From positions 124,001-188,000 of the forward strand of contig NZ_JAAGLV010000010.1 of the NCBI RefSeq assembly GCF_010548305.1: a stretch of DNA of 64,000 nt. The letters are read 5' to 3'. Made by a program: the position numbers and the translations under genes. Below, piece by piece: positions 47,239 to 55,944 of the stretch. This stretch comes from Streptomyces sp. SID13031 (GTDB lineage Bacteria > Actinomycetota > Actinomycetes > Propionibacteriales > Kribbellaceae). How positions within the stretch are numbered: position 1 is the stretch's first letter; the number at the start of each line of letters is the position of its first letter. A model generated the notes under the pieces. The model was not told the origin of the DNA. It made no database searches and was given only the letters and a program-made list of their open reading frames with translations.

Positions 47239-48345
47239 ATGACCGAGATCGAGATCGGCCGCGCCAAGCGGGGCCGGCAGGCGTACGCGTTCGACGACAT
47301 CGCGATCGTGCCGTCGCGGCGGACCCGTGACCCCGAAGAGGTCTCGGTCGCCTGGCAGATCGACGCGTACCGGTTCGAGCTGCCGATCCTGGCCGCGCCG
47401 ATGGACTCGGTGATGTCGCCGGCCACCGCGATCGCGATCGGCAAGGCCGGCGGCATCGGCGTGCTGAACCTCGAAGGTCTCTGGACCAGGTACGACGACC
47501 CGACCTCGCTGCTGGCGGAGATCACCAGCATCAGCAAGGAGCAGGCCACCACGCGCCTGCAGGAGATCTACTCGGCGCCGATCAAGCCCGAGCTGATCTC
47601 CCAGCGGGTGCAGGAGATCCGCGACTCCGGCGTGACCGTGGCCGGCGCGCTGTCGCCGCAGCGGACCAAGCAGTTCGCCAAGCACGTCGTGGACGCGGGT
47701 GTCGACCTGTTCGTCATCCGCGGTACGACGGTGTCGGCCGAGCACGTGTCGGGTCAGGCCGAGCCGCTCAACCTCAAGCAGTTCATCTACGACCTCGACG
47801 TACCGGTCATCGTCGGTGGGTGTGCGACCCACCAGGCCGCTCTGCACCTGATGCGGACGGGCGCTGCCGGCGTACTGGTCGGCTTCGGTGGTGGCGCTGC
47901 GCACACGACCCGCAAGGTGCTCGGTGTCGCGGTGCCGATGGCCAGCGCTGTCGCGGATGTCGCCGCGGCCCGCCGGGACTACATGGACGAGTCCGGCGGT
48001 CGGTACGTGCACGTCATCGCCGACGGTTCAGTCGGCCGATCCGGTGACCTCGCCAAGGCGATCGCCTGCGGTGCCGACGCCGTGATGGTCGGCTCGCCGC
48101 TGGCCCGCGCGAGCGACGCTCCCGGCGGCGGCTTCCACTGGGGTGCCGAGGCCTGGCACGCCGACCTGCCCCGCGGCGAGCGCGTCGAGGTCGGCGTCAG
48201 CGGCACGATGGAGCAGATCCTCTTCGGCCCGTCCTTCGTCCCCGACGGCACGATGAACCTCGTCGGCGCCCTCAAACGCGCGATGGCAACCACCGGCTAC
48301 ACGGAACTCAAGGAGTTCCAGCGGGTCGAGGTCGTCGTCGGGTGA
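47239..48345 (+). CDS. guaB3: GuaB3 family IMP dehydrogenase-related protein
   Basis: A 368-residue IMPDH paralogue without CBS domains. TIM-barrel segments are AFDDIAIVPSRRTRDPEEV, LAAPMDSVMSPATA, VIVGGCATHQAALHLMRTG and ADGSVGRSGDLAKAIACGAD. The usual catalytic Cys loop of IMPDH is replaced by the VGGCATH segment. In M. tuberculosis the corresponding gene follows guaB2. Its role is less clear than that of GuaB; a GMP reductase-like or other purine function is suspected. It overlaps the following hydrolase gene (GTGA). Confidence 0.92.
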   Translation: MTEIEIGRAKRGRQAYAFDDIAIVPSRRTRDPEEVSVAWQIDAYRFELPILAAPMDSVMSPATAIAIGKAGGIGVLNLEGLWTRYDDPTSLLAEITSISKEQATTRLQEIYSAPIKPELISQRVQEIRDSGVTVAGALSPQRTKQFAKHVVDAGVDLFVIRGTTVSAEHVSGQAEPLNLKQFIYDLDVPVIVGGCATHQAALHLMRTGAAGVLVGFGGGAAHTTRKVLGVAVPMASAVADVAAARRDYMDESGGRYVHVIADGSVGRSGDLAKAIACGADAVMVGSPLARASDAPGGGFHWGAEAWHADLPRGERVEVGVSGTMEQILFGPSFVPDGTMNLVGALKRAMATTGYTELKEFQRVEVVVG

Positions 48346-48932
48346 CCACCGGCGTGCTTCTCCTGCACGGATCGAGCGGCAAGCCCGACCTCGACCGCGC
48401 GCAGATCCTGGAAGCAGCCGGGTACGACGTCGTCGCGCCGCAGTGGTTCGACGGCCCGATCAGCGAGATCCCGCTGGAGTCGTTCCCGCTGGACGAACTG
48501 GCCGCCCGCAACGACCGGCTCGTCGTGATGGGAATGTCCTACGGTTCGGTGGCCGCGCTACTGCTGGCAAGCTTCGACGAGCGTGTCGATGCGGTGGTCG
48601 CGCTCGCTCCGGGCGCACATGTGTGGGCGTGGATCGGAGACGGTGAGCAGACGTCGATGTTCACCCGGCAGGGTGAGCTGCTGTTGCTCGCCGGTGGTGA
48701 CGACCGGCTCTGGCCGTCGGTCGATTTCGCCGGGCAGCTCGCCGAGCGGCGCGGGACGCGCCCGACCCAGCTGCTGATCTCGGTTGATGCCGGGCACCGG
48801 CTGGTGTTTCCTGGTGAGGAGGTCAAGACCAGTGGGCAGCGGATGGCCAGAGGTGGGAGCGAGGAAGCGGACCGGGCGTTCGGGCAGCAGGCCTGGGCTC
48901 AGGTTGCCCAGGTCCTGGCGGGGACGCGCTGA
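48342..48932 (+). CDS. Small alpha/beta hydrolase
   Basis: A 196-residue protein coupled to guaB3 by a GTGA overlap. GVLLLHGSSG is the oxyanion region and VMGMSYGSVAALL the nucleophile elbow (G-x-S-x-G with GMSYG). LLAGGDDRLWPS carries the Asp and VDAGHRLVFPGEE the His. It resembles BAAT/dienelactone hydrolase-type thioesterases. Translation tied to purine synthesis genes suggests a conserved neighbour, but no role there is known. Substrate unknown. Confidence 0.78.
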   Translation: MTTGVLLLHGSSGKPDLDRAQILEAAGYDVVAPQWFDGPISEIPLESFPLDELAARNDRLVVMGMSYGSVAALLLASFDERVDAVVALAPGAHVWAWIGDGEQTSMFTRQGELLLLAGGDDRLWPSVDFAGQLAERRGTRPTQLLISVDAGHRLVFPGEEVKTSGQRMARGGSEEADRAFGQQAWAQVAQVLAGTR

Positions 48933-48984
48933 GACGGCGGCTCGGTGACGGCCCAGGTTTGCTGAGTCTGCAAGGATTGGTCTT

Positions 48985-49380
48985 ATGGGACTGTTCAGCA
49001 GCCGCCGCACCGAGGTTGACAACGTCGCGCTGGCCGAGGCGCGTACCCGGCTTACGTCGGAGGATGTCGACCAGATCCGCTTTCTGCTCACCACCAAGAA
49101 GACCGTATTTGCGGTCAGGTACGTGATGGAGCGGGCCGGGATCGAGCTCAAGCACGCGCGTGACCTGGTCGAGGACATCCGGCTCGGCCGCTATGTCCCG
49201 CCGATCACCGACACCCCGATCGTCCGGAGGCCCGGTACTAACCTGGCCGAGCGCACTCGCGCGCTGAAGGCCGCCGGCGAGCTCCACCAGGCTACCGCGC
49301 TGGTGGTCAGCGAGACCGGTATGACCGAGGTCGAAGCCGGCCTCTTCGTCGGCGCCCTCCGCGCCGACAACCACGCCTAG
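48985..49380 (+). CDS. Small protein with ribosomal L7/L12 C-terminal-like motif
   Basis: A 131-residue protein of unknown function. Residues 40-66 contain KTVFAVRYVMERAGIELKHA then RDLVEDI, which resembles the conserved helix-turn of the L7/L12 C-terminal domain (IKxVRExTGLGLKEAKDLVE). The rest has no known motif; a second helical half (AERTRALKAAGELHQATALV) follows a Pro-rich linker. It may bind translation factors or be a general small dimerisation domain (inference). The ribosome site is not obvious. Its stop overlaps that of the convergent gene by 4 bases. Confidence 0.62.
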   Translation: MGLFSSRRTEVDNVALAEARTRLTSEDVDQIRFLLTTKKTVFAVRYVMERAGIELKHARDLVEDIRLGRYVPPITDTPIVRRPGTNLAERTRALKAAGELHQATALVVSETGMTEVEAGLFVGALRADNHA

Positions 49381-50294
49381 CCCTTGACGTAGGAGAGCTT
49401 CTCCGCGATCTTCCCGTCGCGCAGCCGCAGCACGTCGACCCCGCGCACATGGCCGCGGCCGCCGTCCGCCTCCGCCCAGGAGAATCTCCACCGGACGACG
49501 GCACGGTCACCGAGCACCACCGACTCCTCGGTCTCGAACAGCGGCTCCGGCGTCTCGGCGAACAACTTCCGCCACTGCTCCCGTACTGCTTCCGCTCCCA
49601 CGAAGCGACTGCCGTCGGGAGCCGGTGAAGTGGACTCGAAGACGCAGTCAGCGGTCAGTTGCGCCATGATCGCGTCGACATCCCCGATGCCGAAAGCATC
49701 CCCCAGCAAGGCGACGGCGGTATGGCCGGGCGTCCACGCCGGATCTCGGCCGAAGGCGCCGAGGAGTGAGTCGGTGGCGCTGGAGAAGCCCTCGACGCGC
49801 GGGCCGATCGCACCGCCACCGCGATAGAGCTCCTCCCGGTCCTTGAACCAGGACGCCACTGCGGCGACCACTTCGGGATCGAGCCGGGCATCGGCGCCGA
49901 TCGCGACCGCCAGGTCCCACCCGTGCACGAGATGGTCCGCCGCGAGTTGGCTCACGTACTCGGCGGCCGACTCCTCCCCGTACGAGAGCTGCACGGTGGC
50001 ATCTCGCAGTACGGGCTCGGTGATGGCGAGCTGGGCGGCGCGGGCTGCCTCGGTTGCGGCCGAGGCAGGGTCGTTGCCGAGCAGGTCGCCGTCGAGTGAG
50101 TCTCCTACCTCTTCGATCGTCCGGCCGGCCAGCAGTGGCACGGTCCAGCGTTCCTCGCCGACCACGTGGTTGACGAGCGTCCGCACGTCCCAGTCCGGGC
50201 ACGGAGTCGGGTCGCCCCATTGAGCCGGCCCGACCGCGGCCACCTGCCGGGCGAACTCCTCGCTGGTCCGGCGGTGCAGTTCTACAACGTCCAT
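49377..50294 (-). CDS. Maleylpyruvate isomerase/DinB-fold protein (TIGR03086-like) fused to a SnoaL-like domain
   Basis: A 305-residue protein; ATG 50292-50294 has GGGGGAGG at 4 bases. Residues 1-190 form a DinB/maleylpyruvate isomerase-type helical bundle with the metal-ligand segments TLVNHVVGEE and DHLVHGWDLAVAIGAD. Residues 200-305 form a SnoaL-like polyketide cyclase fold (IMAQLTADCVFESTSPAPDG, VRGVDVLRLRDGKIAEK). The first domain often depends on mycothiol or another thiol; the second may bind small hydrophobic molecules. No pathway is shown by the neighbours. Confidence 0.75.
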   Translation of the reverse strand: MDVVELHRRTSEEFARQVAAVGPAQWGDPTPCPDWDVRTLVNHVVGEERWTVPLLAGRTIEEVGDSLDGDLLGNDPASAATEAARAAQLAITEPVLRDATVQLSYGEESAAEYVSQLAADHLVHGWDLAVAIGADARLDPEVVAAVASWFKDREELYRGGGAIGPRVEGFSSATDSLLGAFGRDPAWTPGHTAVALLGDAFGIGDVDAIMAQLTADCVFESTSPAPDGSRFVGAEAVREQWRKLFAETPEPLFETEESVVLGDRAVVRWRFSWAEADGGRGHVRGVDVLRLRDGKIAEKLSYVKG

Positions 50295-50348
50295 AAGTGC
50301 CTCCCCCAACAGCGTCAGCGTGCGCTCGGGGGAGGCGCAGGTCAATGC

Positions 50349-51788
50349 TTACAACTGGGCGGCAGCCTCGTGGGCGTGCTGGGAGGCCATGAAGTCGCCC
50401 TTCGCGGCGAGCAAGTCGCCGTGGTGGCGCAGGCAGTCGCCGGCCAGGATCTTCATCTCGAGGTTGGTCATCGTGAACGGGATGAGCGCGGTCGCGACCT
50501 CGGCGCTCCAGCCGGCCAGGTCGAGGGCCATCGCGGTCTGCCCGCTCTCGTGGTAGGCGCCGGAGATGTCGAGCAGCACCTTCGCCCAGATCGGCGCATA
50601 GGTGCTCGTCTCGTACCGCATCCGGTGCGACTCGCGCTCCGACGAGATCGCGAAAAGGTAGTGCGCCTCGAGCCCCAGCGTGAGCGCGGTCTCGGCGTCG
50701 TGCGCGAGCATCGGGCGGACCAGCTCGGCGAGCTCAGTAGCCCGTACCGCCGCCGACTCCGGATCGGTCCGGCCCGACACCGTGGCCAGCGTCATCCCGG
50801 GCGCCGGCTCGCTCAGGGCGACCAGCCGGAAGTACTGCTCGTACGGACCCAGCTTGATCTCCGCCGTCTCCAACGCCGTGGTCAGCGACGGTGGGATGCC
50901 GCGATCGAGCTCCTCGGTGACGACCGCGGCCGTCGCCGGGTCGGTCGCGAACGCCGTGCGCAGACAGTTCTCGCCTTCCAGCACCCGGCCGACGATGCCC
51001 AGGTGCTTGCCCTTGCGGGTCAGCGCGGACACGAGCGTGCGCAGATCGGTCGCGGACTCCGAGTCGGCCAGCGTGTCCGCAGTACTGAGCCCGATCTCGT
51101 CGGCCTCCAGCGCGAGGTCCAGCCGGCCGTCGGCGGCGTGGATGTCGGCCGAGACCGCCGTCGCCGAGCACAGGTAGCGCGCATAGGTCAGCGCCTGCGA
51201 GCTCGCGTTGATCTGGTCGGCCAGTTGCAGGAACAACTGGGTCGCCGCATCCGCCGACGCGACGGCCAGCGCTGGGTCGCCGTACCGGCGGAGGATGAGC
51301 GCGTTCATCGCGAGCACCCGGGCGAAGTCGGGCTGGTGCATGATGCCGTCGGCGCCACTGACCAGCCGGCCGTACGCGATCACCGCGCCGTCCATCTCCA
51401 GTACCGCGGTTGCCCCATAGCCGCGATGCGCCTGCGTCATCGCCCGCCGGGCACGCACGTCGGCCAGGAACGAAGTCGAGTCGAGCACGTCGGCATCGCT
51501 CAGCTCCGTGTAGCCGAGCTGGGCCTCGTGCAGGGCGGCAAGCGCTTCCTCGTGCCGGCCGGAGGCGTTCAGGGATCCGGCCAGCTCGTACTGCGTCGCC
51601 GCCATCAGGTGCTTGGCCTCGTAGTGATCCGGGCGATCCCCGGCGCGCTCCCTGGCCAGCTCGATGACGCGTTGCTGGTACGGCCCGGCCTCGTCGGCGC
51701 GGCCCTCCTCGATCAGCACCTGGGCTGTCTGCAGTGCCTCGCCGAGCTCGTCCTCAGGGGGCGTCCAGAGCCCCCCGCTGTCCACCAT
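50349..51788 (-). CDS. Tetratricopeptide-like helical repeat protein
   Basis: A 479-residue all-alpha protein made of recurrent TPR-type helices, for example IEEGRADEAGPYQQRVIELA, AGSLNASGRHEEALAALHEA, YGDPALAVASADAATQLFLQ and ESGQTAMALDLAGWSAEVAT, spread across the length. No catalytic motif, membrane segment or DNA-binding domain was found. Such proteins are scaffolds or sensors. ATG 51786-51788 is chosen; TTG 51798-51800 is possible. It is divergent from the dehydrogenase gene, with a 138-bp intergenic region. Confidence 0.68.
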   Translation of the reverse strand: MVDSGGLWTPPEDELGEALQTAQVLIEEGRADEAGPYQQRVIELARERAGDRPDHYEAKHLMAATQYELAGSLNASGRHEEALAALHEAQLGYTELSDADVLDSTSFLADVRARRAMTQAHRGYGATAVLEMDGAVIAYGRLVSGADGIMHQPDFARVLAMNALILRRYGDPALAVASADAATQLFLQLADQINASSQALTYARYLCSATAVSADIHAADGRLDLALEADEIGLSTADTLADSESATDLRTLVSALTRKGKHLGIVGRVLEGENCLRTAFATDPATAAVVTEELDRGIPPSLTTALETAEIKLGPYEQYFRLVALSEPAPGMTLATVSGRTDPESAAVRATELAELVRPMLAHDAETALTLGLEAHYLFAISSERESHRMRYETSTYAPIWAKVLLDISGAYHESGQTAMALDLAGWSAEVATALIPFTMTNLEMKILAGDCLRHHGDLLAAKGDFMASQHAHEAAAQL

Positions 51789-51926
51789 CTTTACGTTCAA
51801 CCCCTTCGCAGGTTCAGTCGTTCACCCTAGCGCCAACAGCCACCTCCATGCGCACGATCAGGACCGTTATCTCGGTGCTGTGGCAAAGTACTGACACGAG
51901 CTGTTACCGGCAGGTAGCCTGGGTGA

Positions 51927-53519
51927 ATGAGCGAGCAGACCTCGATTCCTGCCGACCCCGAGCTCGACCCGACCGCGTCGTATGCGACCGACCAATCGGT
52001 CATCCGTCGGCTGGCCGGTCTGTTGCGAGCCTCGGCAGGCACCCGCACGTCCTATGCGCCGGCGACCGGGCAACCGGTTGCCGAGCTGCCGGTGTCCGCG
52101 GCCGACGACGTCGTGGCCGCGGTCAGGTCCGCGCGCAAGACGCAGCGCACCTGGAAGGGCACCTCGATCGCCGACCGGTCGGCCATCCTGTTGCGCTACC
52201 ACGACCTCGTCCTGGACCACCGCCACGAACTCGCCGACCTGGTGATCGTCGAGTCCGGCAAGGCCCGCAAGCAGGCCTTCGAGGAGGTCGCGCACGTCGC
52301 GCTGACCGCCCGGTACTACGGCCGCAAGGGCGCCGAACTGCTCGCCCCGCAGCGCAAACTCGGCATGTTCCCGATCCTCACCCGCGCCGAGCAGCGGTTC
52401 GTACCGAAGGGTGTCGTGGGCATCATCTCGCCCTGGAACTACCCGCTCAGCATGGCGATGGCCGACGGTCTGCCCGCGATCATGGCGGGCAACACGGTCG
52501 TCCACAAACCCGACAGCCAGACCCCGCTGACCGCACTCAGAGCGATCGAGCTCCTGTACGAGGCCGGGCTCCCGCGCGACGCCTGGCAGCCGGTGAACGG
52601 TGACGGCCCGACCGTCGGCGGCGCGATCATCCAGAACACCGACTACGTCTGCTTCACCGGCTCGACCAAGACCGGCCGGCTGGTCGCCAAGCAGGCCGGC
52701 GAGCGGCTGATCGGTTGCAGCCTCGAGCTGGGAGGCAAGAACCCCATGCTCGTACTCCGGGACGCCGACGTGCACCGCGCTGCCGAGGGCGCCGTCCGGG
52801 CGTGCTTCTCGAGTGCCGGCCAGCTCTGCGTCTCGATGGAACGGCTCTACGTCGCCGACCAGGTCTACGACGCGTTCATCACCGCCTTCCTCGACCGGGT
52901 GAAGAAGATCAAGCTGTCGGCCGGTACCGGCTGGGACGTCGACATGGGCTCGCTGATCTCCAAGGCCCAGCTCGACACGGTCACCCGGCACGTCGACAAC
53001 GCTCGCGAGCACGGTGCCGTAGTACTGGCCGGTGGGAAGGCGCGGCCGGAGATCGGGCCGCTCTTCTACGAGCCGACGGTGCTGTCCGGCGTGACGCCCG
53101 AGATGGAGTGCTTCGACCACGAGACGTTCGGGCCGGTCGTGTCGGTCTACCGGTTCTCCGACGAGGCCGAGGCGATCCAGCGCGCCAACGAGGGCGAGTA
53201 CGGGCTGAACGCGAGCGTGTGGACCAAGGATGGCCGCCGCGGCCGCGCGATCGCGGCCCAGTTGGTGGCCGGCACGGTCAACGTCAACGAGGGCTATGCC
53301 GCGACCTTCGGCTCGATCGACACCCCGATGGGCGGAATGCGCTCGTCGGGCCTCGGCCGCCGCCAGGGCGTCGAAGGCATCCGCCGGTACGTCGACCCGC
53401 AGGCGATCGCGACTCAGCGCGTCGTCCCGATCGCCGCCTCGCACGGAATCAAGGACGAGGCCTACGCCGAGCTGATGACCGGAGCCCTGCGCGTGCTGAA
53501 GAAACTGGGACGCGCATGA
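51927..53519 (+). CDS. gabD2: Succinate-semialdehyde dehydrogenase (NADP+-type)
   Basis: A 530-residue aldehyde dehydrogenase that oxidises succinic semialdehyde to succinate, connecting GABA or 2-oxoglutarate catabolism to the TCA cycle. The catalytic Glu is in LELGGKNPML, the Cys in SSAGQLCVSMERLY, and the NAD(P)-binding FTGSTKTGRLVAKQA lies before them. VPKGVVGIISPWNYPLSM and EMECFDHETFGPVVSV are also characteristic. The long N-terminus matches the GabD2 form of actinobacteria. Its stop overlaps the GMC oxidoreductase ATG (ATGA), so the two are made together. Confidence 0.9.
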   Translation: MSEQTSIPADPELDPTASYATDQSVIRRLAGLLRASAGTRTSYAPATGQPVAELPVSAADDVVAAVRSARKTQRTWKGTSIADRSAILLRYHDLVLDHRHELADLVIVESGKARKQAFEEVAHVALTARYYGRKGAELLAPQRKLGMFPILTRAEQRFVPKGVVGIISPWNYPLSMAMADGLPAIMAGNTVVHKPDSQTPLTALRAIELLYEAGLPRDAWQPVNGDGPTVGGAIIQNTDYVCFTGSTKTGRLVAKQAGERLIGCSLELGGKNPMLVLRDADVHRAAEGAVRACFSSAGQLCVSMERLYVADQVYDAFITAFLDRVKKIKLSAGTGWDVDMGSLISKAQLDTVTRHVDNAREHGAVVLAGGKARPEIGPLFYEPTVLSGVTPEMECFDHETFGPVVSVYRFSDEAEAIQRANEGEYGLNASVWTKDGRRGRAIAAQLVAGTVNVNEGYAATFGSIDTPMGGMRSSGLGRRQGVEGIRRYVDPQAIATQRVVPIAASHGIKDEAYAELMTGALRVLKKLGRA

Positions 53520-55234
53520 TCTTCGACCACGACGTCATCGTCATCGGATCCGGGTTCGGCGGCAGTGTCAGTGCGTTGAGGCTGGTCGAGAAGGGGTATG
53601 ACGTCGGGGTCCTGGAAGCGGGGCCGCGGTACGAGGACCAGGGGTTCGCGAAGAACTCCTGGGACACCAAGCGGTTCCTGTTCGCGCCGAAGTTCGGCAT
53701 GTACGGGATCCAGCGGATCAGCGCGCTGCGCGACGTGATCATCCTGTCCGGCGCCGGGGTCGGCGGCGGCAGCCTCGTCTACGCGAACACCCTGTACGAA
53801 CCGCTGCCCGCCTTCTACGCCGACAAGCAGTGGGCGCACATCACCGACTGGAAGTCCGAGCTCGCCCCGTACTACGACCAGGCCAAGCGCATGCTCGGCG
53901 TCACGACCTATCCCGGCTTCACCCCGGCCGACAAGGTGATGAAGCAGGTCGCGGACGACATGGGTGTGGGCGACACCTTCCACCCGACGCCGGTCGGAGT
54001 GTTCTTCGGTGAGCCCGGGGTCGAGGTGGACGACCCGTACTTCGGCGGCGCCGGCCCCCGGCGTTCCGGCTGTATCGACTGTGGCGAGTGCATGACCGGC
54101 TGCCGGCACAACGCGAAGAACACGCTGACCAAGAACTACCTGTACCTGGCCGAGAAGGCCGGCGCCGAGGTGTACCCGATGACGACGGTGACGTCGGTCG
54201 AGGAGTTGCCCGGTGGCGGCTACGCGATCGAGACGCGCCGGACGTCGAACAAGAAGGCGACCCGCAAGTTCACGGCCCAGCAGGTGATCTTCGCTGCCTC
54301 CGCCCTCGGCACCGCGAAGCTCCTGCACCGGCTGCGCGACGAGGGCAAGCTGCCGCACCTGTCGGACCGGCTCGGCGTCCTGACCCGGACCAACTCGGAA
54401 TCGTTGCTCGGGGCAATCGCCAGGGACCGCGACGTCGACTACACCAAGGGGGTCGCGATCACCTCGTCGTTCCACCCGGACGACATCACCCACATCGAGC
54501 CGGTCCGGTACGGCCGGGGCAGCAACGTGATGTCGCTGCTGCAGACCGTGCTGACCGACGGTGGCGGTGACAAACCGCGCTGGCGGACCTGGCTGAGGGA
54601 GCTGGCCGTGCAGCGCAAGAACCTGCGCCGGCTTTACGACCTGAAGCACTGGTCCGAGCGGACCGTGATCGCGCTGGTGATGCAGACCGCGGACAACTCG
54701 ATCACCACCTACGGCAAGCGGGACCGGTTCGGCCGCTGGCGGCTGACCTCGAAACAGGGCCACGGCGCGCCCAACCCGTCCTGGATCCCGGTCGCCAACG
54801 AGGTGGTCCGGCGGATGGCCAAGCTGATGGGCGGGACGCCGGGTGGCACGATCGGCGAGCCGTTCAACGTGCCGATGACCGCGCACTTCATCGGCGGCTG
54901 CGCGATCGGCGACTCGGCCGCGACCGGCGTGGTCGATCCGTACCACCGGGTCTACGGGTACGACGGGCTGCACATCGTGGACGGCTCGACGATCTCGGCG
55001 AATCTCGGGGTGAACCCGTCGTTGACGATCACCGCCCAGGCCGAGCGGGCGTTGTCGTTCTGGCCGAACAAGGGTGATGAGGACGCGCGGCCGGCGGTCG
55101 GGGCGGAGTACCAGCGAGTGGCGCCGGTCACGCCGGTCAACCCCGTGGTACCCGTCGATGCCCCAGCGGCACTCCGGCTGCCGATCGTGACCATCACCAA
55201 GCAGGACGGGCCGGACACCACCAGCAGGCTGTGA
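53516..55234 (+). CDS. GMC-family FAD-dependent oxidoreductase (cholesterol oxidase-like)
   Basis: A 572-residue flavoprotein. The dinucleotide-binding motif is VIVIGSGFGGSVSALRL, followed by VLEAGPR and SGAGVGGGSLVYANT (flavin). The Cys-rich sequence SGCIDCGECMTGCRHNA could hold a cluster or metal, as in related 4Fe-4S-containing GMC proteins. HFIGGCAIGDS supplies the active-site His and LHIVDGSTISANLGVNPSLT the C-terminal FAD contact. It resembles the ChoD-type enzymes of mycobacteria, which are annotated as cholesterol oxidases but not always active on sterols. Coupled to the dehydrogenase; the substrate may be a sterol or other alcohol. Confidence 0.85.
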   Translation: MIFDHDVIVIGSGFGGSVSALRLVEKGYDVGVLEAGPRYEDQGFAKNSWDTKRFLFAPKFGMYGIQRISALRDVIILSGAGVGGGSLVYANTLYEPLPAFYADKQWAHITDWKSELAPYYDQAKRMLGVTTYPGFTPADKVMKQVADDMGVGDTFHPTPVGVFFGEPGVEVDDPYFGGAGPRRSGCIDCGECMTGCRHNAKNTLTKNYLYLAEKAGAEVYPMTTVTSVEELPGGGYAIETRRTSNKKATRKFTAQQVIFAASALGTAKLLHRLRDEGKLPHLSDRLGVLTRTNSESLLGAIARDRDVDYTKGVAITSSFHPDDITHIEPVRYGRGSNVMSLLQTVLTDGGGDKPRWRTWLRELAVQRKNLRRLYDLKHWSERTVIALVMQTADNSITTYGKRDRFGRWRLTSKQGHGAPNPSWIPVANEVVRRMAKLMGGTPGGTIGEPFNVPMTAHFIGGCAIGDSAATGVVDPYHRVYGYDGLHIVDGSTISANLGVNPSLTITAQAERALSFWPNKGDEDARPAVGAEYQRVAPVTPVNPVVPVDAPAALRLPIVTITKQDGPDTTSRL

Positions 55235-55281
55235 CCTGAGCCGATACCGCTAGCGTGCTAGAGAGCCTGGTGCGGAGTGGC

Positions 55282-55383
55282 TGTACACAAAGGCAGGAAG
55301 TAGTCGGGCGTTCGGCCGGGCGCCACGCTCACGGAGGCGGCGCCCGGCCGCAGTACGGGCACTACTTCCTGCCGTTATGCACA
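55282..55383. repeat. Large two-step palindrome (about 100 bp)
   Basis: Outer arms TGTACACAAAGGCAGGAAGT.. (55282-55304) and the reverse complement of ACTACTTCCTGCCGTTATGC.. (55361-55383) match at 20 of 23 positions; their inner 13 bases pair exactly. A second exact 12-bp pair, CGGCCGGGCGCC (55313-55324) and GGCGCCCGGCCG (55339-55350), closes a 14-base loop. The layout fits a transcriptional terminator after the GMC gene, a nonautonomous palindromic element, or a structured RNA. Confidence 0.7.
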
Positions 55384-55789
55384 CTTTCCCATTCCGCAAC
55401 AGGCTGGGCCGGATGGATGTGGTTGCTGGGGGCAACGGTTGGCGGTCGGTGCACGCCAAACCCGGCGAGCAAGCGCTTACCCCCGGTGTGTCGGGCCGGT
55501 CGTGCCGGGTTGGGCACGCGTGGCGGTCCGGGCCGGTATCTCCGGCGCCGCGTGACAGGTGTCTGAGTGATGGACGGTGCTGTCCGAGTGCGGAAATCGT
55601 GCTCGCCGGGGCTCGACTAGCAGGTTGTTGTACCGCTAGCGGGATGTTTCACGCCAGTGGTACGAAATCCCGCCAGTGACGGGGTGAAACGCATGCCCGC
55701 GCCCCGAGGGAGGCCGGCTGGGTGGAGTGGCGGGGTTGGATGGTGTGACCGAGCAGGCTGTGACGGAACTGTGACGTAGTGACAACAAA
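55384..55789. other. Intergenic DNA without a supported gene
   Basis: No ORF here has a convincing ribosome site or protein pattern. GTTTCAC (55645-55651) and GTGAAAC (55683-55689) with a repeated GCCAGTG form a minor inverted/direct repeat. Nothing else was recognised. Confidence 0.4.
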
Positions 55790-55817
55790 GGCCGGTAGCT
55801 CTTGAGAGTTACCGGCC
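55790..55817. terminator. Hairpin 1 of a three-hairpin block
   Basis: GGCCGGTAGCTCT and AGAGTTACCGGCC pair over 13 bp with one G-U-type position and a 2-base loop. The flanking AAA...TTT extends it weakly. It is either a terminator or part of a structured RNA with the two following hairpins. Confidence 0.55.
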
Positions 55818-55846
55818 AGTCCTTTGATCGGGAGGGTCATCGGGAA

Positions 55847-55884
55847 ATGAAACAGGCTCAGGATTGCTCCTGAGCCTGTTTCAT
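55847..55884. terminator. Hairpin 2: 17-bp perfect stem
   Basis: ATGAAACAGGCTCAGGA, loop TTGC, TCCTGAGCCTGTTTCAT: exact reverse complements. It lies 29 bases after hairpin 1. The symmetry suggests action on both strands. Confidence 0.65.
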
Positions 55885-55890
55885 AAAAGG

Positions 55891-55944
55891 GAGAAGACCC
55901 CTCGGGAACGTTTCCGCCCAAATCGTTTCCCAAGGGGCCTTCTC
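55891..55944. terminator. Hairpin 3: long imperfect stem
   Basis: GAGAAGACCCCTCGGGAACG (55891-55910) pairs with CGTTTCCCAAGGGGCCTTCTC (55924-55944) with two mismatches and one bulge, starting only 6 bases after hairpin 2. The rest, 55945-56283, is upstream of bioB; apart from a good ribosome site (GCAGGAG) before bioB, I could not assign a promoter or operator. Confidence 0.55.

Noticed and set aside
55649-55933. 94-codon minus-strand ORF in the intergenic region
   Set aside because: It runs through the three hairpins, lacks a convincing ribosome site and shows no protein pattern.
55891-55944. 6C-type actinobacterial small RNA
   Set aside because: The characteristic C-rich loops are missing, so I describe only the hairpin.
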